Source: Siphonodentalium dalli
Lineage: Eukaryota; Mollusca; Scaphopoda; Gadilida; Siphonodentaliidae
DNA: 64,000 nt
NCBI GenBank assembly: GCA_032622095.1
Contig: CP136061.1
Location: 168,523,107 to 168,587,106, forward strand
Reading direction: 5' to 3'
Under the pieces are notes generated by a model. That model did no database searches and was not told where the DNA came from. It was given only the letters and a program-made list of their open reading frames with translations. Of the stretch, positions 1 to 12,713 are shown in pieces (the stretch's first letter is position 1; each line of letters begins with the position of its first letter). The translations under genes were made by a program, and so were the position numbers.

Positions 1-1040
1 TAATTGAGTACTCCTTATTTATTTGTAGGAATAAATTTCATATATTTAAAATGGCCGCCAAAATGGCCACCGGAAGTGGAAAATGTGACACTTTTTCACT
101 AATATCTTCTATATCAGTTTCTGCTGTTTAGAACTGATTGAGAATTGTGACTTTATTTTGTATTGTTTCTATTAACTGATCATTGGGGCAATGAAATAAG
201 AAATTCTTTGGGTCCTAGGCCCTTCCGATCCCTCAAAAATTTGACTTTACAAGAAGCGGTATAAAATTTTCACAAAAAAAATCACAATTGGGATTCTAGT
301 CACATGTCAACAAGGAATGAGCAGAACTGTGTTATGTAAGTGAGACATACCATTACCCGTGAATATTCCAAGTCATTGGAACCAAAATTGTTACTTTGGA
401 TCAAAATGGCCGCCAAAATGGCCGCCAAAATATGGAAAATTGTAAATATTGTAAATATATTGCCCCAGCATTCACTGCAATCGCTTACAACCTGTGGTTG
501 ATGGAGTAAATTGGCTATTCTGCCTTATATCCATTGAAAACTAACATGTCTGATTCACCTTGGTTAAGTTTTAGTATTGTAACCACTGACATTACCAGAA
601 ATATTGGATTTTACTCTCACACACTTGACATAAATATCGGCAAAAATTCACTTTTCATGTTTTGATCATTTTTATTAAAAGTAAACTGTAACTAACTTTG
701 ATATGAACGGTGTTTATCATTTTGGTCTAATGTAAATGTGTCACACTAAGGTCATTATAGAGCAAATTACTCAAGATGACTTCCAAAATGGCAACCAACT
801 TGGGTAAAAAGTTCATTGTTCACATATATCCGGACCATTATTGTCTGCTGTTCCGAAAAGTTAGCAAATTGTAACTTACTTGGTTATTATGCATGTTAGG
901 TAATCAACTGACAACTAAATATTATTGGCTGTCCCGGTTCCTTATGGGGCATGACAAATTCATTTTAAAGTTGCTTATGGAATTTTGCCGAAAACCTCTT
1001 TTGGAATTCTGGCCACTTTGAATCTTTGAAACGGAACTAA
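1..1040. repeat. Left arm of long inverted repeat (foldback element A)
   Basis: This ~1-kb stretch reappears in reverse complement at about 3130-4150 with substitutions and small indels. Recognisable landmarks are paired ATGGCCGCC/GGCGGCCAT-type blocks near 50 and 410 and the block around 480-520. The arm may start before base 1. No coding potential is evident. It flanks the 42-bp minisatellite, so the whole 1-4150 unit looks like a foldback-type non-autonomous element. Confidence 0.85.
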
Positions 1041-1089
1041 GATGAACCATAATCTGTGGTGACTATTCTGGATATTTTGACTCATTAGG

Positions 1090-3050
1090 ATAAAATTGAT
1101 CACCTCGATACAAGAGGGAGGTCAATATGGTAGCCCGTGAGTTACTGCATGGTCATAGGTGAGGTGAATAGGTATACATGGAGTTATTTTATGATCATGA
1201 ATGATGTGAACAGATATACAAGGAATGTCTATATGATCGTGAGTGGGATGTCCATTGTGAGATGTATATGTATACAAGTAGTGGCCGTATGGTAATGTGT
1301 GAGCTGAATATGTTTACATGGAGTGACTGTATGGTTGTATGGTTATGTGTGGATGTACGGGTAACACGATGTGGCTGTATGGAAAAAATGATATTGTGTG
1401 CGGATATAACGGGAGTAGCTACAATGTCATATATGTGTTGTTTATGTATATATGGAGTGACTATGGTCATGGGTGGGATGTATAGGTGTATATTTGGTGG
1501 CTGTATTGCCACATGTGGGTGACCATGTATACATCTGGTGGCTATGTGATCATGGGTGGGGTATATGGATAAATAGGGAGTGGTTGGATGAATATGTGTA
1601 ATGTGTATAGGTGTACATGGACTGACAGCACGGCCATGAATATACATGCCTGAGTATATCTGGGTGGTCGTTGGCGAGCGTGTAGGTATATAGGGAGTGC
1701 CATGGTGGTAATGGGTGGGATGTATATTTATATATGTCGTGGATGTATATTGTCATCGGTGGATGTATAGGTATACAGGGAGTAACTGTATGATCATGGA
1801 TGGCGTGTATGAGTACACAGCGAGTGACTGAATTGTCATGTGTGGGGTGTACATGTATATAAAAGTCTGGAATGTATAATTGATCATGTGTGAGAAGTAT
1901 TGGTACACCTGGAAGGACTTTATTGTCATTGGTGATGTGTATATGTACACCTGGAGTGACTCTATGAGCATGTTTGTGTTGCATATGTATATATCGAGTG
2001 GCTATATGACCATGGGTATGGTGAATATGTATACAGGGAGTGACTGTGTGGCAATTAATGAAATGAATAGGTGTACAAGGAGTGACTGTGTGATCACCAA
2101 TGTGGTGAATATGTATACACGGAGTGAAATGGGTCAGGTGTAGGAGTATACCTGGTGTGCATGTATGGTGACTCGTTGTCACATGTTATGTGTACGGGTA
2201 TACGACAAGTGGTTGTATGGTCATTGGGCGAGGGGTATATATGTATAGCACATGTGACTATATGACCATTGCTGAGGTGCATATGTATACCTGGAGTCAC
2301 TCTATGGTTATGCGTGGGGTGTATATGCTTAACTTGAGTGGCTATTTCGCAATTGGCGTGGCGAGTCGATATGCAGGGATTGACCGTATGACCAATGGTG
2401 ATGTGAATATGTCTACCTGTAGTGACTGTATGATCATGAATGTGGTGAATACAAGGAGTGGCTATATGGTCATGGGTCAGGTGTAACAGTTTACATGGTG
2501 TACATGTATGTTGACCCATGACTGTGTGGGGTGTATGGGTATACGCAAGTGGGGTTATATGACCATTGGTGAGGTGCATATGTATACATGGAGCGATGCA
2601 ATGGTCATGGGTGGGGTGTATATGTATACCTTGAGTGGTTATTTGGCCATGGGTGTGGAACATAGGTAAACATGGATTGACTTTATGGCCAATGGTGAGG
2701 TCAAAAGGTATACAATGATTGACCGTGTGATCATGAATGTGGTGAATATGTATACTTATAGTGACGATACGGTCATTCGTCAGTTGTAGGAGGTATACCT
2801 GGTGTGCATGCATTAAATTGTTATTGACAGATGTATGGTCATGTGTGGTGTGCAGGGATATACACAAGTATGGCTGCGTGGTTATGGGTGAGGTGTATGT
2901 TTATAAAGAGAGCGACTATATTGTCATATGTATGTTGTTTATTTGTATTTGGAGTGACTGTATGGCCCTGGTGGGTTGTACATGTGTACCTTGGGTGGCT
3001 ATCGCTTTCCACAATAACTCAATGATATGTTACTTGATATAGAGATCACA
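1090..3050. repeat. 42-bp minisatellite array
   Basis: A degenerate unit of about 42 bp, beginning roughly GTATACATGGAGTGACTG and continuing TATGGTCATGGGTGGG, is repeated some 45 times in one orientation. Because 42 is a multiple of three, long open frames persist on both strands with a 14-residue His/Thr/Pro-rich or Met/Tyr-rich periodicity. I regard those frames as by-products of the repeat and not as genes. The array fills the loop between two ~1-kb inverted arms. Confidence 0.9.
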
Positions 3051-3129
3051 CCAGAGAGTCCTCCTTGGTGGCGTGTATGCACGATGGAGGAAATGTTAAA
3101 TGATTTTCCTGACACTAGTTGATAAATGT

Positions 3130-4150
3130 TCCGTTTCAAAGTTCTGCCCATTTATTTTCAAAAACTTGGCCAGAATCCCAAAAGACGTTTTCGGCACAAT
3201 TGTACACTGCACATTTTAAAATTAAATGATAGTGCCTCATAATGTACAGTGCCAACCAGAATATAAAATGTAGTTGTCAGTCGATTAATTAACGTGTAAA
3301 ATAACAAAGTTAGTCACACTTTGCTACCTTTTCGGAACAGCAGATAATTATGTTCCGGATATATGTGAAAATCAACTTTTTACCCAATTTAGTTGCCATT
3401 TTGGAAGCCACCTTGAGTAATTTGGTCATTAAACACCTTGTTGTGACACATTTAAGATAGATGAAAACAATAAACACCTCTCATGCCAAAGATAGTTACA
3501 GTTTACTTGCAAAAAATGGTTCAAACATGAGAAGAGATTTTTTGCCGATATTTATGTCATGTTTGTGAGAGTGGAATCCAATATTTCTGGTAATGTCTTT
3601 GTTACAATAGTTAGTAACAATGTTAGTATTCAATGTATAGAAGGCAGAATAGCCAATTTCATTCATCAACCACAAATTGTAAGCGATTCCAGGACACACT
3701 GGTGCAATATCTACCCTTTTCCATATTTTGGTGGCCATTTTGGTGGCCATTTTGATCCAAAGTAACAACTTTTGTTCCTATGAATTGGAGTATCCATGTA
3801 TAATGGTATTCCTCACTTACATTCCACAGTTGTGCTCATTCTTTGTTGAAATTTGAACAGAAACCCAATTGTGATTTTTTGGTGAAATTTTATACCGCAT
3901 TCTGTAAAATCAAACTTTTGAGGGAACGGAGAGGGCTAGGACCCCAATAATAGCTTTTTTCATTACCCCAATGATTAGTTAATATAAAACTATAAAAAAT
4001 AAGGTCACAATCCTCAACCAGTTCCAAACAGCAGAAACTGATCAAGAAGATATGAGTGAAAAATAGTCATATTTTCTACTGCCGGTGGCCATTTTGGCAG
4101 CCATTTTGAATATATGAAATTTATTTATACCTCTCAATAAGGACTACTCA
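3130..4150. repeat. Right arm of long inverted repeat (foldback element A)
   Basis: Reverse complement of 1-1040. The outer edge lies near 4150, where the match to the left edge (a CTCCTTATT / AATAAGGAC pairing) runs out. Small ORFs in this arm sit in repeat sequence and are not called. Confidence 0.85.
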
Positions 4151-5000
4151 ACTATCAATAGAAAAAAATATCGAGTCAGGTGCCCATGTGACGCTATCTA
4201 CGCAGACACTTGTTATATTCAGTTCGAATGAAACTGAGTTTGAGAAGATACATACAGTTTTAGTATTAATTTTGAGAGAAATATTTCCCCTACCCCCAAT
4301 GAGGATTTTATCGCAAAAAATCACAGTAGTTTTATAAAAATCGCTATAAAATGAAAAAGCCCCCATGCAAACAAGCAGAAAAATGTGTGAAATACATCCC
4401 TCTATCGGAAAAACATAGTCGGCTAAAATCCGCACAGGGGGGATGGTGGCCATATGGTAGCTCAAGGTCTATATGATTAAAATCATCTTTTTGATTGTTA
4501 TATTATATGCTTGATGTGATCTTCAGATAGCATAGATTCCTTCATGCGGTGTTCAAACTTGACAATTAAGTAGTTTATTGTGTAGGTCAATCTAAACTTT
4601 CCGCCTCCTGACATAGCTCAGGTGTGGAAACCCCTTAAGATCACATCTAGATGGGAGCTATCAAATTTGAATGATTTTCCAGCTTGATTTTCGATGAAAA
4701 TCATGGCTGATGGCAGCCGTCTTGTTTTTTACTTTTGCATGACTATATTCTTCGATGCACCCTAGTGACGCTACATATGGCATCCCTTTTCCGATCGTCA
4801 CCAGACTTCATATTGATCTTCGGGGTGACCACTAGTTCGGTGCCATCAAGTTTTTTCCAATCTTGTTGATAAACATGGCTCCAGCAGCCATCTTTGATTT
4901 AATACTCTTTGCATGACTAAATCCTTCTGCACACCTAGAGGTCACATCTCTAATGGTTGTGCTTTGGTTTGATGGTGGCCCATTTTATATGGAAAGGATA
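4151..5000. other. Non-coding; contains degenerate copies of the ~165-bp repeat
   Basis: No gene is recognised. From about 4600 to 4980 there are blocks containing AACATGGCTCCAGCAGCCAT and CTTTGCATGACTAAATCCTT. These also occur in the better preserved ~165-bp tandem repeat at 32,640-33,280, so the stretch is a diverged member of that family. Confidence 0.5.
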
Positions 5001-6684
5001 ACAACTTACTATGGGATTCATTCATTCATTGTTGCCAGAGTTACGGCTCTTGTTGGAATTTTCATTCTGTACAGACATTTTGCATTGTAACACCAGTAGC
5101 AATCGTCAAACTTGGGGATGGATGATTACATGCCTGAAGTATTTGATTAAAATACAAATACTTTTCAATTTGATGATCACAAATACAACACAATTACTTT
5201 CTTCAGTAGATGTATTTGTAATACTTTTAAATACTGACTCAGATTTGAATGTTATTTGGAATACTAATAGGCCAGGATTGATGAAAGGATACTGACAGGT
5301 TTTGTCCATTGGTGAACATTGCAAGATCAGTGTTTGCGCTGGACTGAAAAATCTTTTGGCCAAATGAAAATTTTATTGACCAAATTAAAAAAAACTTTGG
5401 CCAAATTACATCCTCATTTTCTGTGTTGATCACAATTGATAACTAAAATATTTGTTTTAAACTTTATTTGTTACTCAGAATAAAAACAACTTTAAAAACA
5501 TTATATTATATGTACATAAAGTAATGCGTTATGTCACACATTACAGACAGATCAATTCACATATGTCGAAATACGACGAGTTTTCATATCTGACCATATA
5601 CAAAAAGCATGGTGGAAAACAAAGTCAGAAATGGCTGGGCCATCAATGCAGACAATGAAACTACCATTCTATATAATTATAACATTCACATAAATCCACT
5701 TAACAAATGCAATAAAACCATGGTGACTGTCGCCATCTACTAAAGTAACGAGCTGTGTTTAATAGTTGTCATTGCTATTTTGCTGAGATAAAAACACATG
5801 TTGCTTTATATTAGCTTATTATCGTGAGGTGATAACTGTTGAATATCTATTGTATTCAAATTAACCTTTTATGATGTGAAGCCAGGTTGTTGTTATTAGA
5901 TGGGAGGCAGTGTATGACCCATTACGTAACAAACTCGAATGTACATCCAATTATGGGACAATGCAATTTCTTATTAAATCTTACAGACTGCTTAATCAAG
6001 AAATGACATAACCAGTGTACCGATTAGTTTTGACGATTAGTGTTTTAAATTCAATATTTATTGCACTCACTGATAACAACTCTCTGCAAAGCGTATGTAA
6101 ACAAAAAAACACTGATTAGACGTCAAAGAGTTGTGTAATGTCCCCTTTGTACAGCCGTTGCCATTCAATCAATGCTCCTATTACAAAATAAATTTGGGTT
6201 CTCATGGTACGATATTTCCGAAGTAAAAACCCGCTTTCGTTGCCTAAATCTATTCAGCGCTTTGAAATTAGCTTTCCATCTCCATTTGGGGTAAAAAAAA
6301 GTTTGGCCAAAAGTTTTCCCAACTTAAATTTTGATTGGCCAATTTTGAAAAAATCATTTTGGCCGCTGACAGCGCGAACATTGAGCAAGATTCTCCATCT
6401 TTTCTTCACATTTAGCATTGTTACTCAAGTAGCAAAACATGGAATTGAATATCTTTGGAATAGTAATAGTAGTCTGGTCGTTGAAGCAAAGGACCTAGAA
6501 CAAATTGTTGACAAGCATCTGGGGAACAACATATCCAAAATCCACTTTGGGGAAAATTTCTATCTAGAGCATTTTGAAAAAAAGGTCCTATTTGTGGGTT
6601 TTATGTATGATTTTCCGTTTCTTATGAAATATACACTTGAATGGTATTTAAATTAAAGTTATGCAGATGGAAGGAACATGCAAA
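5001..6684. repeat. Diverged inverted-repeat element, otherwise unassigned
   Basis: Sequence near 5320-5410, with several TTGGCCAAAT-type blocks and a GCAAGATCAGTGTTTGCGC segment, is matched in inverted orientation near 6295-6400. The ~0.85 kb between has no recognisable gene. An ATG-initiated frame at 6204-6656 crosses the right arm and has no recognisable domain, so it is not called. Nothing else is visible up to 6684. Confidence 0.45.
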
Positions 6685-7300
6685 ATAAACATATTATTAT
6701 TGTTGTCATGACAGACATGTCATTTCGTGTAAAATTTGATTGTAAAAATACGAAATGGCGAGCGAAAGCTGGCGAAAGTGGTAAAATTGGACAATTTTCC
6801 AGAATTTCACCAGATCCTTTCCATTTATAAGAAATTTGGTTTAAATGGCCATTTGTGCCAACATATACCATTTAAAATCAATGTCTGATAATTGTGAGCC
6901 ATATCATGAGGATTATGAATTTGGGCCCTTCAGTGTCTCTCAAATTCTAAATAGATGTACTAAATTTCGAATAAAAATCAATAATGATTTTATTGCCCAG
7001 AATAACCTCAAATCGAACACCAATGTACTGAATACTCTTTTAGATGTCATATATGAACCACTAGTGCCCATTTTAGCAGAAATGAGGCCATCAATTCCCA
7101 CAATAGGGACAAAATGGCTACCGAAAGTAGAAAAATTGGGCAATTTTCTAAAGTTCACCCAATTGTTTCCATTTAGACTTTTTTTTTTATGTAATGGCTA
7201 GCACCGCAGTTTAATAATGATGTCGGATCATAATCCGATAATAATGAGCTATATGTCGATAATTTGTCCCTACAGTGTTCCAAAATGGTGGCGAAAATTG
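6685..7300. repeat. Left arm of foldback element B, with internal duplication
   Basis: Blocks at 6687-6748 and 7205-7297 match, in reverse complement and in order, sequence at about 9225-9400. Examples are the ATTGTTGTCAT segment and the TCGGATCATAATCCGATAA segment. The intervening part is an extra diverged direct duplication: the GGACAATTTTCCAGAATTTC block near 6790 resembles the one near 7138. No gene is recognised. Confidence 0.6.
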
Positions 7301-7545
7301 CAATCAAAAGTAAAAAATTAAAATTTTGTCATTGATTTGTAACTAAATCTTTTCATATCGAACATAATTTGATGAGTGTCCAAAGCAACCAAATTATCGA
7401 AATACATCCAATCGATCAAAAGTAAAAAAAAAAGTTAATAATTTAAATTTTGTCATTGATTTGTAACTTAATCTTTTCATATCGATTATAATTTGATGAG
7501 TGTCCAAACCACCCAAATTATCAAAATTCATCCAATGAGTGTCAA
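7297..7545 (+). repeat. Two direct copies of a ~125-bp unit
   Basis: The segment containing TTTTGTCATTGATTTGTAAC and AATCTTTTCATATCG occurs near 7320 and again near 7450. Both copies run into GATGAGTGTCCAAA, the first recognisable units of the following minisatellite. Confidence 0.75.
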
Positions 7546-8060
7546 AAACAACTTAACAGGTGTCCTAAACCATCGGAGGAGTGTAAAACCATGCAACGGG
7601 TGTCTCAACCACCTTCTTAATAATATACCAAATTAATCGGTGAGTGTCCCAATCCATAGAGGGGCGTCCCAAATCAGCCAACTAGTTTCCCAAAACCACA
7701 TAATATGTAACAAAGTCCACCCAAATAGTATCACAAACCATCCAAATAGTGCCCATACCTGTCCAATGTGTGTTCCATACCATCCAAATATTGTAATATG
7801 TCACCCATCGAGTGTCCCAATTCATGTACTTGGTGTCCCAAACCACACAAATTGTTGTCTCAAACCATCAAGTGTGTACCACAAACCATCCAATGGGTGT
7901 CCCAAACCAACAGATGAGTGTCCATAATCGTCCAATGAGTGTCCCAAGCCACACAATGATCGTCTAAAACCAGCAGGAGTGTCTAAAAACGTCCAAGTAT
8001 TGTGTCAAACCACCCACTGAATGTCCCACATCATCTAATGAGTGTCCATCAAATATATCA
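7500..8060 (+). repeat. 21-bp minisatellite, forward-oriented half
   Basis: About 25 degenerate units close to GAGTGTCCCAAACCATCCAAT. At about 8060 the unit flips to its reverse complement, so this half can pair with the next. Open frames here arise from the period being a multiple of three. Confidence 0.88.
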
Positions 8061-9140
8061 AATCATGTTTTGGTAAACTCATTGGATGGATTGATAAATT
8101 CACTTGAATGTCTGAAATACTCGATGGACGGTTTTGTAGACTATTGTAGATGTATTGAGATGACAGTTGGTTGTTGGTTTGTAACACCTGTCCAGTTGGA
8201 TGGATAATAGGATTGGTAACTGGTTGGATGGTTTGTGATGCTAGGTTTATGGTTTGGGTCACACAACTTCAGTTGGATGGTTTTGGGGCACCAATTGGGT
8301 GGATTGTTCACATTGAGTGGTTTGGGACACTCGCTATAGATTTTAGACACTGGTTATGTGCATTGGGACACTGCATGGCCGATTGGATCACTGATTTGGA
8401 CGTTTGGTACACTATAGTTGAATGGATTGAGACGACAGTTGTATGTTGTATGACATATGACACTCCCCAGATGTCTTGAGGTACTACCGGTAGTTGTGTG
8501 GCATGGGATACATATTGGATACCTGCCACTCGTGTGGTTTCTAACACCCGATGGATGGTTTGGTTACCTTGGTACACCCATTGTGTGGTTTGAGGCACTG
8601 ATTGAGTGGTTTGACACACTCAATGGGTGCTCATTGTATGATTTGTTTAACTCATTTGATAATATGGATACTCATTGGATAGTTTTGGAAACATGTTGGA
8701 TGGTTTGGGACAGACATATGTGGTTTCAAACATCGGTTGCAAAGTCTGGAGCAATACCGGTATGGTTTGGGAACATTCTTTGAATGGATTGGGTCCCTAA
8801 ACAGGTCATCGATTGAGACACTCATTTGGTGAAATACCAGATGCATGGTTTGGGGGACTATATGTGTGGGTTATGACACCAGTTGAGTATCGTTTGGGAC
8901 ACTACCTACCTCAGTCTACATCAGTCTGGGTGGTTTGTGAAACTCGTTCGGTGGATGGTTTGGGACAATATTTGGATTTGGGACGACCGTCATATGGATT
9001 TGGATACTCACATGTTGGGTTTGTTTTTTTATACCAGATGGGTTTGTAACTCTGTATATGGTTTGGTGCACTCGTTATGCGTTTGGAACACTCATTTGAT
9101 GTATTATGAAACTAGTTGGTGGCTTTGGAAACTCGTATAG
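8061..9140 (-). repeat. 21-bp minisatellite, reverse-oriented half
   Basis: Roughly 50 degenerate units close to GGATGGTTTGGGACACTCATT, the reverse complement of the 7500-8060 unit. Together with the flanking inverted arms, the 6685-9400 segment is inverted at two scales. Frames of 60-108 codons on both strands here are repeat artefacts. Confidence 0.88.
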
Positions 9141-9224
9141 TGGCATATATGACTACATATTGGCTATACGTTTATTCAATATCATAAGATTTAGTAAAAA
9201 AATTCAACTACAAAAACAAAACTT

Positions 9225-9400
9225 CTATTTTCACTTCTGACTGCCATTTTCGTAGTCATTTTGAAAACTGTTTAGACACCGAATTGTCAAATCCTCGGGA
9301 TATGACTTATTATAACGGATCAGGAATCATTATTTTATAGCTTTAGAGTCAAATTATGCATGAAATGACAGGCATATGCTATGACAACAAGAATAATGCG
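9225..9400. repeat. Right arm of foldback element B
   Basis: Reverse-complement match to 6687-6748 and 7205-7297. It includes CTGCCATTTTCGTAGTCATT against the left-arm AATGGTGGCGAAAATTGCA context. Divergence is moderate. Confidence 0.65.
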
Positions 9401-9589
9401 TTTTTGTTACAGGTTTCTGTCACATTAATAAATTTAGAGGATATTGAAGTGATTGGTAGTACACTCCAGGAAATTACCGCCATATTGCCTGGTACATACA
9501 CGGTCACATGTTAGTGTCAAATTAGATTGAGCAGAGAACCTTACGAACAATGGATCAAGTTTAATACTGGGTCCCCTGGGGGATGCACG

Positions 9590-10880
9590 TTTGCCGACCT
9601 GGTTCCCAGACAAAAATTCCAATTTTCACCATTTTCTTACATATTTTCTTCATTTTTATCCAAAATTAACGACTTTCCCTTCATAAAACTCATGGACGTT
9701 TTGGATATGTTATTATTTGGTCACAATTTTGCAGCCAATGAACTCAACTGAGCATTTACGGTTGGCAGAAATGTTTATTAACAATATTCCAATTTTCACC
9801 ATTTTTGTTTACATATTCCAGTCTTTTGACCCAAAAATTACGATTTTTCCTTTCTAGAATTCTTTGGGATTTTGGATATGTTATTTTATCACATAATTTG
9901 GCCATAAAAGCAGTTTCATAATTATCGGTAATAGACACGTTTAATATTAGCGCGTGCGATGACGTCACGGCCTTCTTCAAACAACTTGCGATCGCTGTAG
10001 TTTATGATTGTTGTTTTCGATGAATATTTCGCGTTGCTTCAGGTTTATTTGATCATGTGATAAAAGGTATCTCACACTCGTCCTATTTTATACGTAATTT
10101 ATCAACCTCGTCCTCTAAATTCTATTTGAGCCTCGGTAAACCTCGGCTCAAATCGAATTTAGTGAACTCGGTTGATAAATTCCGTATAAAATAGAAACTC
10201 ATGTGAGATCCTCTATATATGAGTATAGCAACACTCAAAACACCAAAAGTTATTGCATAGCAAATTTGTTCACAGTTGGGCGTTTCTTTCCATCAGTTTG
10301 ACTGGACTAATAAGGAACTGCAAAACTTGACACAAAAAGCCATAAATAGGACCCTATTTCAAAGATATGTAGAAAGTTTTCCTCAAAGCCAAATTTGGAT
10401 ATATTGTTCCCCAGATTCTGCCTGACAAAATGACACCAAAAACAGCTTGTTACCAATTTAATATAGGTTCACCTTAAAATCTGAGTCTCAAAAAGAAAAT
10501 TACAATTTTCACCATTATTTGTTTACATATTCCTGACTTTGAACCCAAAAATGATGACTTCCCACCCTGTGATTCATGGGGATTTTGGTTATGTTATTAT
10601 ATGGGTATAATCACATTCAAACACACCAAAAGACATTGCAAAGTAATTTGTTCACGTTTGGGTGTATCTTTCCATCAGATTGACTGGAATAATAAGGAAC
10701 AGCAAAATTGACACAAAAAAGCCATAAATACGACCGTTTCAAAGAGCAGTAGAAATATTTCCCCAAAGCGGATTTTGGATATATTGTTCACCAGATTCTG
10801 GCCGACAAAATGACACCAAAAACAGCTTGTCAACAATTTGTTCTAGGTTCGCCTCAAAATGGAGTCTCAACGACCAGACT
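9590..10880 (+). repeat. Diverged direct repeats of ~385 bp
   Basis: The block ATTCCAATTTTCACCATTTT followed by GTTTACATATTCC recurs near 9615, 9787 and 10,500. The segment with CACCAAAAG, TTTCCATCAG and TTGACTGGA recurs at about 10,240 and 10,625, a spacing of about 385 bp. A hairpin element interrupts the series at 10,065-10,212. No gene is seen. Confidence 0.75.
10065..10212. mobile_element. Hairpin MITE with ~71-bp arms
   Basis: The arm starting AGGTATCTCACACTCG and ending GAGCCTCGG is followed by a few bases and its reverse complement ending GTGAGATCCT, with a handful of mismatches. It has no coding capacity. It sits inside the ~385-bp repeat series. Confidence 0.8.
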
Positions 10881-11016
10881 ATAGGTCAATATGAGGGAAT
10901 GGACCATCTTGGATTTAGAAAATAAAAAAATTTACATTTGGGTGTTGCACTTGTTTTGTTCAGAAATATGAAATCAGAATTTCAAAATACATAATTTCTT
11001 ACTTTTTATATCGCAG

Positions 11017-11249
11017 ACATATGGTTATGAAGCTGAAAATTTACAGTCTTTAGCACTTCATTTGGGATGCAAAGCAAAAATTCTTCAAAATGAAGTACAA
11101 GCCAGAAGAAGAAGTACAGAAAATGATATAAACCAAGCAAACATGTCTGCATCGGAATCACGTAAAACAAGGATACTTTCTGTGACTATTTTGTCGGGAG
11201 TGGCGGATCTCATGGTTACACTCAAAACTATTATATCTTGGCTTGATAG
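11017..11249 (+). CDS. Internal exon of an unrecognised protein
   Basis: An open frame of 233 nt is bounded by a good acceptor (pyrimidine-rich tract, then ATATCGCAG) and a consensus donor (GATAG then GTGAGT). The frame translates from TYGYEAENLQSLALHLGC through a polar stretch (NEVQARRRSTENDINQ) to a hydrophobic C-terminal part (LSVTILSGVADLMVTL, then TIISWLD). Composition and codon use look coding. I do not recognise the family: the hydrophobic segment could be an amphipathic helix or a weak membrane segment. Flanking exons are not identified. A hAT-like element begins only 89 bp downstream, in what would be the intron. The boundaries are inference from splice consensus. Confidence 0.55.
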
Positions 11250-11338
11250 GTGAGTTGCATTTGTGTTTAATATTGTGTGGATCATCTGAAGGTCCATTGT
11301 TCTGAATGCATGTTGAATATTTTAGTGTCAGGATGGAC

Positions 11339-12705
11339 TAGTCCAAGTCTTCTCGTACTAAAACTAGCTAAGATTTTGGGATGGAGAGATGCTAGTGTTT
11401 AGTCCGAGATTGCGCGCATAGCCTTCTTATGACACGAGTTACGCCCAGGATCTGTGGCGGGAATCTGTGGTGTATTTTACTCGATTTACCTAACAAAGCA
11501 ATACATGATGCTATATACGTCGGAAAGAGTGACATCTTATGGTCAGAATGGTGTATAATAATCTAACTTTAATGTTAAATTACACATAGAATATTCCGGT
11601 TGATTGCCACAAACATCGTTGTTTTTTCTGTTTGTTTACTTAACTGAAAGCCGAACTCAGGTTCCGAAGAACTTCGGCATTGTCCGGTGTTTGTTCTGAG
11701 TATTCTAGTTTCCGTTTCTATATATAGCGCAGGGTTTTCCGAAAAAAATGGCGAAAACCGATCGCCGCAAAGTCCAGTTTCCAATGTGCTTTGAGAACAA
11801 TTCCCGCACTAAAAACTTAATGACATAATGGAGGATCAGAAAGGTAGTTTTGTTGACAATTTTCGCAAGCAACTTGTCAAAATTGGAGCAAATTAGAACT
11901 CTTGTGTCTGACTTGCCATGCGTGTGATTTTCATCCATGTGTATTTTGACTTTTGTGTTGATAAAATAATCGGAGAACCGAATCACACAGTTTCAAAATA
12001 TAGTTCTTCCGTTTTAGTGGGACTTTTCAAACTTAAGGTTAAAAATTTATACAAATTTTGTTTGATTTTTTGTGTGCTTAACAAGAGCAGTATATTGCTC
12101 TGTTCGCTTAGTATATATCTTAATTTCGCTGAAGTCCACCAAATGTGGGAAATGTAGCACCATATTATTTATTCTAATGCTCGTTGTGTTTACACTGTTT
12201 TAAACTTTGAGAGGGTTGTAATTCCCCGTAATTTATTTAATGTATTACATTTATATCTTCAATGTTTAATTAATCTATTTATTTTTTATTTATTGACACA
12301 CATAATTACGATTACAATGGAGAATTCATCGTAAGTTGCGTTGTCAGTCGAAAATCTACGGAATATTTTCAACGGAAATTGCCGAACACAGTTCGCGAGG
12401 TCAACTGAGTTCGCATACTTTTAAAAATTTGTAAACATTGCGGTAAATGTCTCTTTTCGCATTAAATTACCGCTTTCAATTCACAACTGATGTGGGGTTC
12501 AGATCAAATAGCATGTCTTCTGCGGAAAATATCTTTTATTGTCGCAATTGTGATATTTTATTTCATATAATTGTGGTTTTATTTGAGCGGGTCATTAACG
12601 CTTAACTCGTGTCATAAGAAGGCTATGCGCGCGATCTCGGACTAAACACTAGCATCTCTCCATCCCAAAATCTTAGCTAGTTTTAGTACGAGAAGACTTG
12701 GACTA
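11339..12705. mobile_element. Non-autonomous hAT-like DNA transposon, 103-bp TIRs
   Basis: The element starts TAGTCCAAGTCTTCTCGTAC and ends with the reverse complement. The terminal inverted repeats, 11,339-11,441 and 12,603-12,705, are about 103 bp with one mismatch seen. It is flanked by the 8-bp direct repeat GGATGGAC at 11,331-11,338 and 12,706-12,713. An 8-bp duplication and TAG/CTA ends fit the hAT superfamily. The ~1.16-kb interior holds only short frames and no transposase that I recognise. Confidence 0.85.
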
Positions 12706-12713
12706 GGATGGAC

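Noticed and set aside
1195-2867. Long His/Thr/Pro-rich frames (up to 257 codons) on the minus strand and Met/Tyr-rich frames on the plus strand
   Set aside because: They follow the 42-bp tandem unit exactly (14-residue period) and exist on both strands. No splice or start context supports them.
6204-6656. 150-codon ATG frame
   Set aside because: It crosses the arm of an inverted repeat, has no recognisable domain and AT-rich codon use like its surroundings.
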